From contig QCNC01000001.1 in NCBI GenBank assembly GCA_003210155.1, positions 124,001 through 188,000 of the forward strand: DNA of 64,000 nt. Direction: 5' to 3'. The position numbers and the translations under genes are program-made. The DNA comes from Prochlorococcus sp. AG-424-E18. GTDB taxonomy: Bacteria > Cyanobacteriota > Cyanobacteriia > PCC-6307 > Cyanobiaceae. The notes beneath the pieces were generated by a model, which was given only the letters and a program-made list of their open reading frames with translations, had not been told where the DNA came from and searched no databases. This document shows positions 22,338-31,976 of this stretch, piece by piece. How positions within the stretch are numbered: the stretch's first letter is position 1; each line of letters opens with the position of its first letter.

Positions 22338-23114
22338 CTAAGAAATTTTTTCTCCAATTATTGAATTTTTCAAAGATTCTTTTAATCCCCTTACAACCGC
22401 AATCATTGATATTAAATCATCTAATTTATTAACCACAGATCCAACACCAACTGCTGAGGCTCCAGAGGATATTGCTAGTGGACAAGTAACTTGGCTCAAT
22501 CCAGAGGCACTCATGATTGGTATATTCAGAGATTGTTTCTTAAATTCTTGATGAATAGCATAAGTAGCTGCAAGAGTTGGTACTGATTTTTCAAAAAAAC
22601 CTTGAATTCCTGGAGAGTAAGGAGTAGAACTGGTACCACCTTCCGTTTGAATAATATCAACGCCTTCTTCCACTAGCTTTACGGCAAGATCAACTTGTTT
22701 ATCAATAGGCATCGTATGAGGAACAGTTACTGATAAAGGAAAATTAGGCAATAAATCCCTCGTTTCTTTTGTAATGTTTAAAACTTTTTTATCGGAAAAA
22801 TGAATGCCTTTTTTATAAAAAGTATCGTAATTTCCTATCTCAATTAATGATGCTCCTGCTTTTACACAATCTTGAAAAGATCGAGGCGTTACTGAACTAA
22901 CACAAACCGGTAGTATTGAATTCTCAATTGCTAAATCAACGAGTTCAGGTTTACAAGCAATATCGACAAGATCTGCGCCTCCTAATGAAGCAGCCTGAAC
23001 AATTATTTTCACAGATTGAACATCGAGATTATCCAATCCTGAAATAACTTTGAGTAAAGATTTGCTTCTTAACTCTTCTTTGATTTTTTGTGGCAAAAGA
23101 TTAATCAGACTCAT
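22338..23114 (-). CDS. DUF561/Ycf23-family protein
   Basis: TIM-barrel-like protein of a family found in cyanobacteria and red-lineage plastid genomes (Ycf23). Its function is unknown. Phosphate-barrel features are visible: SLLKVISGLDNLD at the start, GGADLVDIACKPEL, LIEIGNYD, DIIQTEGGTSS, IMSASGLSQVTCPLAISSGASAVGVGSVV. I start at the third in-frame ATG (MSLINLLP, 258 residues), because this matches where the conserved barrel begins. It also leaves 85 bp for divergent promoters against tilS. The frame stays open to 23168. uvrB follows. Confidence 0.8.
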   Translation of the reverse strand: MSLINLLPQKIKEELRSKSLLKVISGLDNLDVQSVKIIVQAASLGGADLVDIACKPELVDLAIENSILPVCVSSVTPRSFQDCVKAGASLIEIGNYDTFYKKGIHFSDKKVLNITKETRDLLPNFPLSVTVPHTMPIDKQVDLAVKLVEEGVDIIQTEGGTSSTPYSPGIQGFFEKSVPTLAATYAIHQEFKKQSLNIPIMSASGLSQVTCPLAISSGASAVGVGSVVNKLDDLISMIAVVRGLKESLKNSIIGEKIS

Positions 23115-23199
23115 TTTCTTAATGAATTTATTACCTGATTGTGACATTGTTTTAGTAAAACAGTGCATTTTTTAAAAAATATTATCTGAGCAACACAAA

Positions 23200-24210
23200 A
23201 TGTCTGATAAAAAATTAACTCAGAAAAATTGGACATCATGGCATCATAAGCTTCATGAGGAGATTCTTACAAAAAAAATCTTAATTCCCAAAGGATCAAA
23301 TATTTTAATAAGTGTTTCCGGAGGACAAGACTCAATGGCCTTATTAACTTTAATTAATGACCTAAAAAAACTACATAAATGGTCGATTAGTGTTTGGCAT
23401 GGCGATCATCAGTGGCACGAAAAATCCTCACTATATGCTCTTGAATTGAAAAATTATTGCGAAGATAAAAATATTTCATTCTCTTTTGATCAAGCAAATA
23501 AAGAAAAAATTTCTTCAGAAGAAAAAGCACGAGAATGGAGGTATAAAAAATTATGTGAAAGAGCCAAAACTTTATTGAATAAAAACCAGCAAAAACACAA
23601 TATTTATTTGTTAACTGGTCACACGAGTAGTGATAACGCAGAAACATTTATCCTCAATTTATCTAGAGGAAGCAATTTTGCCGGTCTGAGTAATATTGAG
23701 AGCAAAAGGTTTCTAGAAAATCAAATTTTTTTAATAAGGCCAATATTAATTTTCAGTAGAGAAGATACAAAAAAATTTTGTAATCATATGAAAATCCCAG
23801 TCTGGGAAGATCCTACGAATTCAGATCTTAAATTAAAAAGAAATTTAGTAAGAAAAAAAGTTATTCCTACCTTGGAGGTTATCTATCCTGGTTGTTCTGA
23901 AAGAATAAATAATTTTTCTCAAAAAATGAGTAACTACAATAAAGAACGTAATGATCTTAGTGAACTAGCATATTTATATTGTAAAGATGTAAAAGGTATC
24001 GATAGGAATCTCCTAAATGGTATGTGCATTGAAGCAAGATGCACAATCTTAAATAGATTTTTAAAAGAACTATCTGCAAAGCAATGTAGTTCTAAAAATC
24101 TGACAAAATTAGCAACTTCAATTTATGAAAAAAATAAAGGTCAAATTGATCTGCAAGAATTTTTAAAAATTGTTTGGGATAAAAACTATATAAATTTTGA
24201 AAAAAGTTAA
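23200..24210 (+). CDS. tilS: tRNA(Ile)-lysidine synthase
   Basis: Adds lysine to C34 of the CAU tRNA-Ile, so that it reads AUA. This matters in an AT-rich genome, where ATA is frequent. It has 336 residues, the short form. The PP-loop is S40-GGQDS near VSGGQDSMALL. LTGHTSSDNAETFILNLSRGS and PILIFSREDTKKFC are also signature segments, followed by DPTNSDLKLKRNLVRKKVIP. Its stop and that of rnj share the palindromic tetranucleotide TTAA at 24207-24210. Confidence 0.94.
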   Translation: MSDKKLTQKNWTSWHHKLHEEILTKKILIPKGSNILISVSGGQDSMALLTLINDLKKLHKWSISVWHGDHQWHEKSSLYALELKNYCEDKNISFSFDQANKEKISSEEKAREWRYKKLCERAKTLLNKNQQKHNIYLLTGHTSSDNAETFILNLSRGSNFAGLSNIESKRFLENQIFLIRPILIFSREDTKKFCNHMKIPVWEDPTNSDLKLKRNLVRKKVIPTLEVIYPGCSERINNFSQKMSNYNKERNDLSELAYLYCKDVKGIDRNLLNGMCIEARCTILNRFLKELSAKQCSSKNLTKLATSIYEKNKGQIDLQEFLKIVWDKNYINFEKS

Positions 24211-26192
24211 GATGTCACAGCAGATCTTCTTCTTCTTGTTCTACCTTCAAATGTATCTTCTGTAGCAGTCAGAGCTGATGGATTCTGTGAAACTTTTGGA
24301 CTTTTTTGGGTGTTTTGTGGGTTGTTTGAACTATTAGGATGATTATTGTTTGATTTCTTATGGAAATTATTATTATTTTTATTTCTATTAGAAAAATTTT
24401 GCTCTTCTGTAATCTTTGGAATATAAGCACGAGTTCCACTTGGAGCAGGTTGAACTAAACACAAAATAAGTGGTTCAACTTGTAATTCTCTTCTCATTCT
24501 TCTCGATAAACCATTTTCAATTTCTCTCTGTACACCAATCCAATCTACCTCAAAATTATTCGGCCCAGTTTGTCTGGATAATTGTTTCCATCTATTTTCT
24601 AAGACCCAGCTTATTTCTCGTTCTGTCCACATAGACATTTTTCTTGGCTCTGCAGTAGTAACAACTCCTCTTAAATTAACTCTGGGAGGCGCAACCATCT
24701 TTCCATCTGTACTAATAGGAGCTAAAACAGTTACCACACCATCCCCAGCTAATTGCTGCCTTTCCTTTAATACTCGAGCATCTACTATCCCATTTCGTGA
24801 GTTATCAAGCAGTTCAACTCCAGCTTTTACAGGATCACCCTTTTGAATAGAGTTAGGTGTTAATTCAACTACATCTCCATTTTCAATAATTAAAATATTG
24901 TCCTTTGGAACCCCCATAGTTTGTGCACTCTTGCCATGACAAACAAGCATTCTATGTTCTCCATGAACAGGAACAAAAAACTTAGGTTTTGCGAGTGCCA
25001 ACATTAACTTTTGATCTTCTTGAAAACCATGACCAGAAACATGAATATTCTCACCCTTTCCATAAACAACCTTTGCTCCGAGTTTCATTAATCTATCTAT
25101 TGTATTAACAACAGAAATAGTATTACCAGGAATTGGGCTGGCTGAAAATATTACAGTATCAGTAGTCTTAAGACGAACATGCTGGTGTTCGCCACGAGAG
25201 ATTCTGCTTAACGCTGCTAGGGGTTCTCCTTGACTTCCCGTCATTAATAATAAGGTCTCCCTATCTGGCAAATCTCTAATTTGCTTGATAGGAACAAACA
25301 AATCATCTGGGCATTTCATATAACCAATATCTCTCGCCTTAGCAATAACATTTATCATCGATCTACCTAGCAAACCGACCTTTCTTCCATGTTTCATAGC
25401 CAACTCTAAGATCATTGTCACTCTATGAACAGAACTAGCAAAAGTGGTAAGGATAACTCGTTCTTTTGCCTCTGCAATATGTTTTTCTAAAGAGGGATAG
25501 ATAGTCTTCTCAGAAGGACAAAAACCTGGAACTTCAGCATTAGTCGAATCACTGAACATGCATAAAACGCCCTTCTCTCCGTAATGCACCATTCTTTCAA
25601 TATCAAATTGCTCTCCATCTACTGGCATATGATCAAACTTAAAATCTCCCGTGAAAATAATTGTGCCAACAGGTGTTGTAACTGCTAAGGAAAAGCTATC
25701 GCAAATAGAATGAGTATTTCTAATAAATTCAACAGAAAAATGTTGTCCTACCTTTACAACATCTCTTGGGTTTACTGTCTGTATAGTTGTTCTATCAGAT
25801 ACACCTGCTTCCTCCATTTTTCCTCTAAGCATTGACATTGCCAGTCTTGGGCCATAAATAATCGGAATATTAAAATGCTTTAGATGATGAGAAATACCTC
25901 CAATATGATCTTCATGCCCGTGAGTGACAATCATCCCTTTTATTCTTCTTTGATTTTCTTTTAAAAAAGTTGTATCAGGCATAACAACGTTTACACCATG
26001 CATACCATCAGATGGGAAAGCTAGGCCAGCATCAACAAGCATTAATTCATCACCATATTCAAAAACGCAAGTATTTTTTCCTATTTCATGCAGTCCACCA
26101 AGAGGTATTACTCGTAGAGCTGGCGTATTACTTTTAGATCTAGATGAATCTTGAGTAGATCTATTTACAGTTGAATTTGTACTTGAATGCAT
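24207..26192 (-). CDS. rnj: Ribonuclease J
   Basis: Metallo-beta-lactamase/beta-CASP ribonuclease with endo- and 5'-exonuclease activity in RNA processing and decay, 661 residues. Metal ligands are in VTHGHEDHIGG, and TGDFKFDH and PVHGEHRML match the MBL/beta-CASP motifs. The RNase J C-terminal domain follows. The last 70 residues are a low-complexity, asparagine-rich linker (roughly 595-640) ending in an Arg cluster (GRTRRRRSAV). This tail may bind RNA or RNase E. It is third in the asd-dapA-rnj order, 80 nt after dapA. Confidence 0.95.
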   Translation of the reverse strand: MHSSTNSTVNRSTQDSSRSKSNTPALRVIPLGGLHEIGKNTCVFEYGDELMLVDAGLAFPSDGMHGVNVVMPDTTFLKENQRRIKGMIVTHGHEDHIGGISHHLKHFNIPIIYGPRLAMSMLRGKMEEAGVSDRTTIQTVNPRDVVKVGQHFSVEFIRNTHSICDSFSLAVTTPVGTIIFTGDFKFDHMPVDGEQFDIERMVHYGEKGVLCMFSDSTNAEVPGFCPSEKTIYPSLEKHIAEAKERVILTTFASSVHRVTMILELAMKHGRKVGLLGRSMINVIAKARDIGYMKCPDDLFVPIKQIRDLPDRETLLLMTGSQGEPLAALSRISRGEHQHVRLKTTDTVIFSASPIPGNTISVVNTIDRLMKLGAKVVYGKGENIHVSGHGFQEDQKLMLALAKPKFFVPVHGEHRMLVCHGKSAQTMGVPKDNILIIENGDVVELTPNSIQKGDPVKAGVELLDNSRNGIVDARVLKERQQLAGDGVVTVLAPISTDGKMVAPPRVNLRGVVTTAEPRKMSMWTEREISWVLENRWKQLSRQTGPNNFEVDWIGVQREIENGLSRRMRRELQVEPLILCLVQPAPSGTRAYIPKITEEQNFSNRNKNNNNFHKKSNNNHPNSSNNPQNTQKSPKVSQNPSALTATEDTFEGRTRRRRSAVTS

Positions 26193-26272
26193 AATTTTGA
26201 AATTTATGAAGGCCTGCTTGTAATCAAATAAGGTTTATTTAAATTTAATTATCAAGTTAAATATTATCCCCA

Positions 26273-27175
26273 TTATAGGGATTTCAGGATAAAAGATAGT
26301 TGCTTTTTCATATCATTGGTTAATGGTGACAAAGGACTTCTAGGATTACCTACATCCCATCCCGAAAGCTCCAAAGCAGCCTTAATTGGGATTGGATTAG
26401 TGGTCATAAAGAGTGCTTTAAAAAGAGGCTGAAGTTTTTCATGAATAGCAAGCGCATTGGAAACCTCTCCACTTTGAAAGGAATGAATCATCTCTTTCAA
26501 TTGCAATCCAACCAAATGACTTGCAACGCTTACTACTCCTACAGCACCTACAGATAACATTGGAAGCAACAATGAATCGTCGCCACTATATACAGAGAGT
26601 TCAGAGCCACAAATAGCTCTTAATTCTGTTACTTCTTCTATTCTACCGCTTGCAGCTTTAATACTGAGAATATTTGAGAAATCCATAAGTTTCTTCACAG
26701 TATCAGGTAATAAATTGCATCCTGTCCTTCCAGGAATGTTATAAAGCATAAGAGGCAAATCCTTTGCAGAATTAGCAATAGAACTGAAATGTTTATAAAG
26801 ACCTTCTTGGGGTGGCCTATTGTAATAAGGAACAACGACCAAAGCACCGTCCGCACCAGAGTCATAGGCTTTTTTTGTGGCTTCCACAGCCTCGCTTGTA
26901 CAGTTACTACCAGTGCCAACTATTACTTTACAGGTTGCATCCAAAGATCCTTTTACCGCAATAAATAAATCATGCTGTTCCGCCCATGACAGAGTAGGAG
27001 ATTCTCCAGTAGTACCACATAGCACAATTCCATCGGAACCGTTCTCAAAAAGATAATTTGATAATTTTATAGCTAGTTCATAATCTACATCTCCATTTTC
27101 AGTGAAAGGAGTAACCATTGCAGTCAATATTCTTCCAAATAGCGGATTATTACACTCAGTTTTGTCTGTAATCAT
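26273..27175 (-). CDS. dapA: 4-hydroxy-tetrahydrodipicolinate synthase
   Basis: Condenses aspartate semialdehyde with pyruvate at the start of the diaminopimelate/lysine branch. It has 300 residues, normal. The Schiff-base lysine is Lys173 in SIKAASG. Tyr145 and Arg150 are in LYNIPGRTG. The T-T motif is in [11 protein letters not shown], and [17 protein letters not shown] is conserved. The start overlaps the asd stop by 4 nt (ATGA), giving translational coupling with the enzyme that makes its substrate. Confidence 0.97.
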   Translation of the reverse strand: MITDKTECNNPLFGRILTAMVTPFTENGDVDYELAIKLSNYLFENGSDGIVLCGTTGESPTLSWAEQHDLFIAVKGSLDATCKVIVGTGSNCTSEAVEATKKAYDSGADGALVVVPYYNRPPQEGLYKHFSSIANSAKDLPLMLYNIPGRTGCNLLPDTVKKLMDFSNILSIKAASGRIEEVTELRAICGSELSVYSGDDSLLLPMLSVGAVGVVSVASHLVGLQLKEMIHSFQSGEVSNALAIHEKLQPLFKALFMTTNPIPIKAALELSGWDVGNPRSPLSPLTNDMKKQLSFILKSL

Positions 27176-28203
27176 TTTTTTGGAATTAATAACTCAGCTA
27201 TTTGAACAGCATTAAGAGCTGCTCCTTTTCTTATTTGATCTCCACATAACCATAATTCTAATCCATTAGGCTGACTTATATCAGTTCTTAGCCTGCCAAC
27301 AGCAACATTATCTCTTCCCATAACGTCATTTGGCATAGGAAATCTATTATTTTTGTAATCCTCAATAATTTCAATTCCAGGAGATTTTTTTAATTCTTCA
27401 AGAGCATCTTTAGGCTCAACTACACCAGCAAATTCAATATTGATCGATTCAGAATGTGCTCTCAGTACTGGGACTCGCACACATGTAGCAGAGAGCTTTA
27501 AATCAGCAATATTTAGTATTTTCCTAGTCTCATTAACCATTTTCATCTCTTCTTCGCAGTAATTATTTGAAAGCATAGGTGAATTATGCAAAAACAAATT
27601 GAAAGCCAGTGAGTATGGCAAAACTTCACTTTTTTGAGGATTACCACCAAGATATTTTTCAGTTAAAAGTTTTAGTTCCTCCATCGCCAATTGGCCTGCA
27701 CCACTTACAGATTGATATGTTGAGACAACAACTCTTTGAATAGTCGAAAGTTTATTTAATGGAGCTAAAACTAATGTCAGCAAAATGGTAGTGCAGTTTG
27801 GATTCGCTATTACCCCATCGTGATTAACTACATCACTACCATTAACTTCAGGAACTATAAGAGGTACATTATTATCTAATCTGAAAGCACTTGAATTATC
27901 TATCAATAAAGCATTTTGTTCCATAATGGTAGATAACCATTTTTTTGAAATACTTCCACCGGCTGAAGCTAAAACTAAATCAACATTCAGAAATTCTTCC
28001 TTAGTTGTTTTTTTTATAACTAATTCTTCACCTTTCCAAATAATTTTTTTTCCTTCTGAACGCTCTGATGAAAGCAAGACCAATTCTGATATTGGGAAAT
28101 CACGTTGTTCAAGAATTTTGAGTAATTCAGATCCCACAGCACCTGAAGATCCTAAAACAGCAACTTTTAATGGCCTATTAGGCAAAAACGGAGATTGTCT
28201 CAC
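27172..28203 (-). CDS. asd: Aspartate-semialdehyde dehydrogenase
   Basis: NADPH-dependent reduction of aspartyl phosphate to the semialdehyde, 343 residues. The Rossmann start is [16 protein letters not shown]. The catalytic cysteine is Cys137 in IANPNCTT. The active-site Gln is in [13 protein letters not shown], and the catalytic His is in PVLRAHSES. Product feeds dapA directly (overlapping gene) and the threonine/methionine branch. It is divergent from tig across 120 bp that contain a 13-nt palindrome. Confidence 0.97.
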   Translation of the reverse strand: MRQSPFLPNRPLKVAVLGSSGAVGSELLKILEQRDFPISELVLLSSERSEGKKIIWKGEELVIKKTTKEEFLNVDLVLASAGGSISKKWLSTIMEQNALLIDNSSAFRLDNNVPLIVPEVNGSDVVNHDGVIANPNCTTILLTLVLAPLNKLSTIQRVVVSTYQSVSGAGQLAMEELKLLTEKYLGGNPQKSEVLPYSLAFNLFLHNSPMLSNNYCEEEMKMVNETRKILNIADLKLSATCVRVPVLRAHSESINIEFAGVVEPKDALEELKKSPGIEIIEDYKNNRFPMPNDVMGRDNVAVGRLRTDISQPNGLELWLCGDQIRKGAALNAVQIAELLIPKK

Positions 28204-28274
28204 ACTTCAAAATGATTTTTATAAATAGATTGACTATTTTTTTTACTTTATCAAAAAAATAACTTTCAAGGAAA

Positions 28275-28287
28275 TCACATAATGTGA
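28275..28287. promoter_or_regulatory. 13-nt palindrome in the asd-tig divergent region
   Basis: TCACATAATGTGA has perfect 6-nt arms around a single A. Its right half covers the place where the -35 box of the tig promoter would be, given a -10 TATAGT at 28306-28311. A small dyad overlapping a -35 is a common repressor-site geometry. It does not match the NtcA consensus GTA-N8-TAC. Observed directly; role inferred. Confidence 0.35.
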
Positions 28288-28305
28288 AATAATTAAGTTT
28301 CGGCT

Positions 28306-28311
28306 TATAGT
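28306..28311 (+). promoter_or_regulatory. Candidate -10 box for tig
   Basis: TATAGT lies 12 nt before the tig ATG. Initiation 6-7 nt downstream would leave a leader of only about 6 nt, that is, a nearly leaderless mRNA. No Shine-Dalgarno sequence precedes the ATG, which agrees with this. Confidence 0.35.
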
Positions 28312-28323
28312 AATAAATAAAAA

Positions 28324-29736
28324 ATGGCTAAAGAAGCATTAATAGTCAAAACAACTCCTCTGCCCCAAAGTAGAATCTCATTTGAATTAGAAATACCATC
28401 TGAGACATGCAAAACTTGTGTGAATGAAACAATCAGTTCTATCAGTCGTTCAGCTAAAATTCCGGGATTTAGACTTGGTAAAATTCCCAAACAAGTCTTA
28501 ATCCAAAGGATTGGCATAACACAATTACATGCTTCTGCACTGGAAAAAATTATTGATAAATCATGGCAAGAAGCGTTAAAAATAAAATCTATAAAGCCAC
28601 TAAGTGAGCCAGAATTGGTAGATGGATTTGAATCTTTACTTGCAAAGTTTAGTCCTGAAAAATCACTTAAGGTTACTCTTCAAACTGATGTTGCCCCAGA
28701 ATTAAAACTTAAAAAATCCAAAGGACTAAGTGTTGAAATATCAAAAACAAAGTTTGATCCTAAATCAATAGATGAAGCGCTAGAAAAATCTAGAAATCAG
28801 TTTGCAAACATTATTCCAGTTACCAATAGAGCAGCAAAATTAGGAGATATTGCTGTAGTTAGTTTCAAAGGAAAATATAAAGATTCTGGTGAAGAGATTG
28901 ATGGAGGAACAAGTGAATCAATGGATCTTGAGTTAGAAAAGAACAAAATGATTCCCGGTTTCGTTGAGGGAATTGCAAAGATGAAAATTGGTGATACTAA
29001 AACACTTAACCTTAAATTTCCCGAAGATTATTCTCATGAGGATTCAAGAGGCAAAGAGGCTATCTTTGAAGTAAATCTTAAGGATCTTAAGGAAAAAGAA
29101 TTGCCTGAACTTAATGACGATTTTGCAAAACAGTCTGGCAACAAAGAATCATTAAAAGAGTTAAAGAAAGATATTGAAAAGCAACTTAAGGATAATTTTG
29201 AAAAAACTCAAAAAGATATCAAAATTGAAGCTTTACTAGACGCCTTAACAAACGAATTGGTTGCTGAAATTCCAAAATCTATGATTGATATAGAAGTGAG
29301 GAATAATATTGAACAAACCGCTCAAAGATTTGCTCAACAAGGTCTTGATGTTAAATCTACTTTCACTCCGGAATTAGTTAAGTCATTAGCAGAGTCCACA
29401 AGGCCTCAAGCTGAAAAAAATGTTCAAAGAAATTTAGCTTTAAAAGCATTAGCTGAAACAGAAAACATAAAAGTTGAGAAAGATGAAATTGATTTAAAAA
29501 TGAAAGATTATGAAGATGCAATCTCTCAATCTTCAAAACAAATAGATATTAAAAAATTAAAAGAAGTAATAACTAACGATTTGCTCAAAGAAAAATTAAT
29601 AATTTGGCTTGAAGAAAATTCTGAAGTAAAAGAAAAAACTACAAAATCTTCTAAAGCTGCCAAAACCTCCAAAACAACAAAAACAACAAAAGCAACAAAA
29701 ACTTCAAAAACTCAAAATAAAAAAGAAAAAAAATAA
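28324..29736 (+). CDS. tig: Trigger factor (ribosome-bound chaperone)
   Basis: Peptidyl-prolyl isomerase and chaperone that docks at the ribosome exit tunnel, 470 residues. The ribosome-binding loop is recognisable as GFRLGKIPKQVL near residues 50-61 (family GFRPGKVP). The FKBP domain (about 165-255) has GDIAVVSFKGKY and GFVEGIAKMKIGDTKTL. The long helical C-domain follows. The last 35 residues are an extra Lys/Thr/Ser tail of repeated KTSK/KTTK units. It is followed by clpP and clpX, a classic tig-clpP-clpX order. Confidence 0.96.
   Translation: MAKEALIVKTTPLPQSRISFELEIPSETCKTCVNETISSISRSAKIPGFRLGKIPKQVLIQRIGITQLHASALEKIIDKSWQEALKIKSIKPLSEPELVDGFESLLAKFSPEKSLKVTLQTDVAPELKLKKSKGLSVEISKTKFDPKSIDEALEKSRNQFANIIPVTNRAAKLGDIAVVSFKGKYKDSGEEIDGGTSESMDLELEKNKMIPGFVEGIAKMKIGDTKTLNLKFPEDYSHEDSRGKEAIFEVNLKDLKEKELPELNDDFAKQSGNKESLKELKKDIEKQLKDNFEKTQKDIKIEALLDALTNELVAEIPKSMIDIEVRNNIEQTAQRFAQQGLDVKSTFTPELVKSLAESTRPQAEKNVQRNLALKALAETENIKVEKDEIDLKMKDYEDAISQSSKQIDIKKLKEVITNDLLKEKLIIWLEENSEVKEKTTKSSKAAKTSKTTKTTKATKTSKTQNKKEKK
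29629..29733 (+). repeat. Low-complexity KTTK/KTSK coding repeat at the tig 3' end
   Basis: A purine/cytosine-biased tract of imperfect AAAACAACA/AAAACTTCA-type units encodes about 35 residues of alternating Lys with Thr/Ser. The strand has almost no G. Such a tract could expand or contract by slippage. The boundaries are approximate. Confidence 0.6.
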
Positions 29737-29801
29737 TTTATGAAATTTCTTACTAATTAAACAAAAACCCCTTAAATTATTTATAAGACGAAAACTAATT
29801 T

Positions 29802-30446
29802 GTGAACTCAGAAAAAAAACATTTAATCCAAAGCTCAATAAGTTCTTACGAAAGTAATAATAAAACTATTGCTGCTGTTCCTACTGTTATAGAACAATCA
29901 GGGAGAGGAGAAAGAGCTTTTGATATTTATTCAAGACTACTGAGGGAGAGAATAATTTTTTTAGGTACTGGAATTAATGATCAAGTATCTGATTCACTTG
30001 TTGCACAATTATTATTTCTTGAAGCGGAAGATCCCGAAAAAGACATACAAATATATATTAATTCTCCTGGAGGCTCAGTAACTGCAGGAATGGCCATATA
30101 CGATACTATGCAACAAATTTCCCCTGATGTAGTGACAATATGCTTTGGAGTAGCGGCAAGTATGGGGGCATTTCTACTTTCTGGAGGAGCAAAAGGGAAA
30201 AGATTGGCTTTACCTAATTCTAGGATTATGATTCATCAACCTCTGGGAGGTGCACAAGGTCAGGCAGTAGAGATTGAAATACAAGCTAAAGAAATACTTT
30301 TTCTCAAGAAGACATTAAATTCCCTTTTAGCAGAACATACTGGTCAACCTTTAGAAAAAATTAATGAAGATACAGAAAGAGATTACTTTTTATCTCCCTC
30401 AGAAGCAGTCGAATATGGATTAATTGATAAAGTTATCAAAAAGTGA
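29802..30446 (+). CDS. clpP: ATP-dependent Clp protease proteolytic subunit
   Basis: Serine protease subunit that forms a tetradecameric chamber, 214 residues, starting at GTG. The catalytic triad is complete: Ser120 in GVAASMGAF, His145 in MIHQPLGG, Asp194 in ERDYFLSP. Cyanobacteria have several clpP paralogues. This one is next to clpX, so it is the ClpX-partnered form (often called ClpP2). It lies 65 nt after tig and 106 nt before clpX. Confidence 0.96.
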   Translation: MNSEKKHLIQSSISSYESNNKTIAAVPTVIEQSGRGERAFDIYSRLLRERIIFLGTGINDQVSDSLVAQLLFLEAEDPEKDIQIYINSPGGSVTAGMAIYDTMQQISPDVVTICFGVAASMGAFLLSGGAKGKRLALPNSRIMIHQPLGGAQGQAVEIEIQAKEILFLKKTLNSLLAEHTGQPLEKINEDTERDYFLSPSEAVEYGLIDKVIKK

Positions 30447-30552
30447 CAAGGAATACTGATTTTTTAAGATTTTGATGACGAATCGATATTTATAAGCAAT
30501 CCTAGTGAATAGGGAATATTTAACACCTTTCACTTTTAAAAACTTATAATCG

Positions 30553-31920
30553 ATGGCTAAATTCGACGCCCATCTTAAATGTTCATTTTGCGGTAAATCA
30601 CAAGACCAAGTAAGAAAGCTTATAGCTGGTCCTGGGGTTTATATCTGTGATGAGTGCATAGATCTTTGTAATGAAATTCTCGATGAAGAACTACTTGATA
30701 ATCAAGCGCAAACAAACAACTCTCCGCAAGTAAAAAAGAAATTACCAACTGATAATCCAAAAAAATCTGTTCCTTTAGAATTAACCTCAATTCCTAAGCC
30801 ATTAGAAATTAAAAGTTTTTTAGATAATCAAGTTGTTGGACAAGAATCTGCAAAAAAAATATTATCAGTAGCCGTATACAATCATTACAAGCGATTAGCT
30901 TGGAAAGTTAAAGAAGATAGTAGAAATAATAATTCAACAGATTCACAAGCAACTAAATTACAAAAATCAAACATTTTACTAATCGGCCCTACTGGAAGTG
31001 GAAAAACATTATTGGCGCAAACTTTAGCAGAGTTTCTGGATGTTCCTTTTGCAGTAGCTGATGCAACGACTTTGACAGAAGCTGGATATGTTGGGGAGGA
31101 TGTTGAAAACATACTTTTAAGACTTCTACAGAAATCAGAAATGAATGTAGAACTAGCTCAAAAAGGAATTATTTATATTGATGAAATAGATAAAATTGCA
31201 AGAAAAAGCGAGAATCCTTCAATTACTAGAGATGTCTCTGGTGAAGGAGTACAGCAAGCATTATTAAAAATGCTTGAAGGAACAATTGCCAATGTGCCAC
31301 CACAAGGGGGAAGAAAACATCCTTATCATGACTGTATCCAAATTGATACAAGTCAAATATTATTTATTTGCGGGGGAGCTTTTATAGGTTTAGAAGATAT
31401 CGTTCAAAAGCGTATGGGCAAACACTCTATAGGATTTACCACTAATTCAGATCAAAACAAAGTTGATACAAAAAAAATAGTAGACCCAAGAGACTCATTG
31501 AAAAATTTAGAATTAGATGACTTAGTGAAATATGGCCTAATTCCAGAATTTATTGGAAGAATTCCAGTTTGTGCTGTATTAGATCGTCTTACTAAAGAAA
31601 CTTTAGAATCTATTTTGACTCAACCAAGAGATGCATTAGTAAAGCAATTCAAAACTTTACTAAGTATGGATAATGTTGAATTATCATTTGAGCCTGATTC
31701 TGTTGAAGCGATAGCAAATGAAGCATATAAAAGAAAAACAGGTGCAAGAGCATTAAGATCAATAATTGAAGAGCTAATGCTAGACATAATGTACACTTTG
31801 CCTTCTGAAGAAAATGTAAAAGAATTCACAATTACGAAAAAAATGGTAGATAATTTGTTCTCATCTAAAATTGTTAAACTACCTTCAGGATCAAAAAGAA
31901 TCATTAAAGAGTCTGCATAA
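30553..31920 (+). CDS. clpX: ATP-dependent Clp protease ATP-binding subunit ClpX
   Basis: AAA+ unfoldase that feeds substrates to ClpP, 455 residues. The N-terminal C4 zinc domain is [11 protein letters not shown] with [11 protein letters not shown] (residues 10-38). Walker A is GPTGSGKT near 144, Walker B is [10 protein letters not shown]. The ClpP-contact IGF loop appears as SIGFTTN. Sensor 2 is in [27 protein letters not shown] sits just 2 nt before the ATG, too close for a usual leader (see rejected items). Confidence 0.97.
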   Translation: MAKFDAHLKCSFCGKSQDQVRKLIAGPGVYICDECIDLCNEILDEELLDNQAQTNNSPQVKKKLPTDNPKKSVPLELTSIPKPLEIKSFLDNQVVGQESAKKILSVAVYNHYKRLAWKVKEDSRNNNSTDSQATKLQKSNILLIGPTGSGKTLLAQTLAEFLDVPFAVADATTLTEAGYVGEDVENILLRLLQKSEMNVELAQKGIIYIDEIDKIARKSENPSITRDVSGEGVQQALLKMLEGTIANVPPQGGRKHPYHDCIQIDTSQILFICGGAFIGLEDIVQKRMGKHSIGFTTNSDQNKVDTKKIVDPRDSLKNLELDDLVKYGLIPEFIGRIPVCAVLDRLTKETLESILTQPRDALVKQFKTLLSMDNVELSFEPDSVEAIANEAYKRKTGARALRSIIEELMLDIMYTLPSEENVKEFTITKKMVDNLFSSKIVKLPSGSKRIIKESA

Positions 31921-31976
31921 AATTAGAGTTTAATTTTTTAATTGAATCCCGAATTTTTCTAATTAATGAAAAATAA

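Noticed and set aside
30545-30550. Perfect TATAAT 2 nt before the clpX ATG
   Set aside because: A start 6-7 nt downstream would fall inside the gene, and the next in-frame start would cut the zinc domain. It is probably chance in AT-rich DNA.
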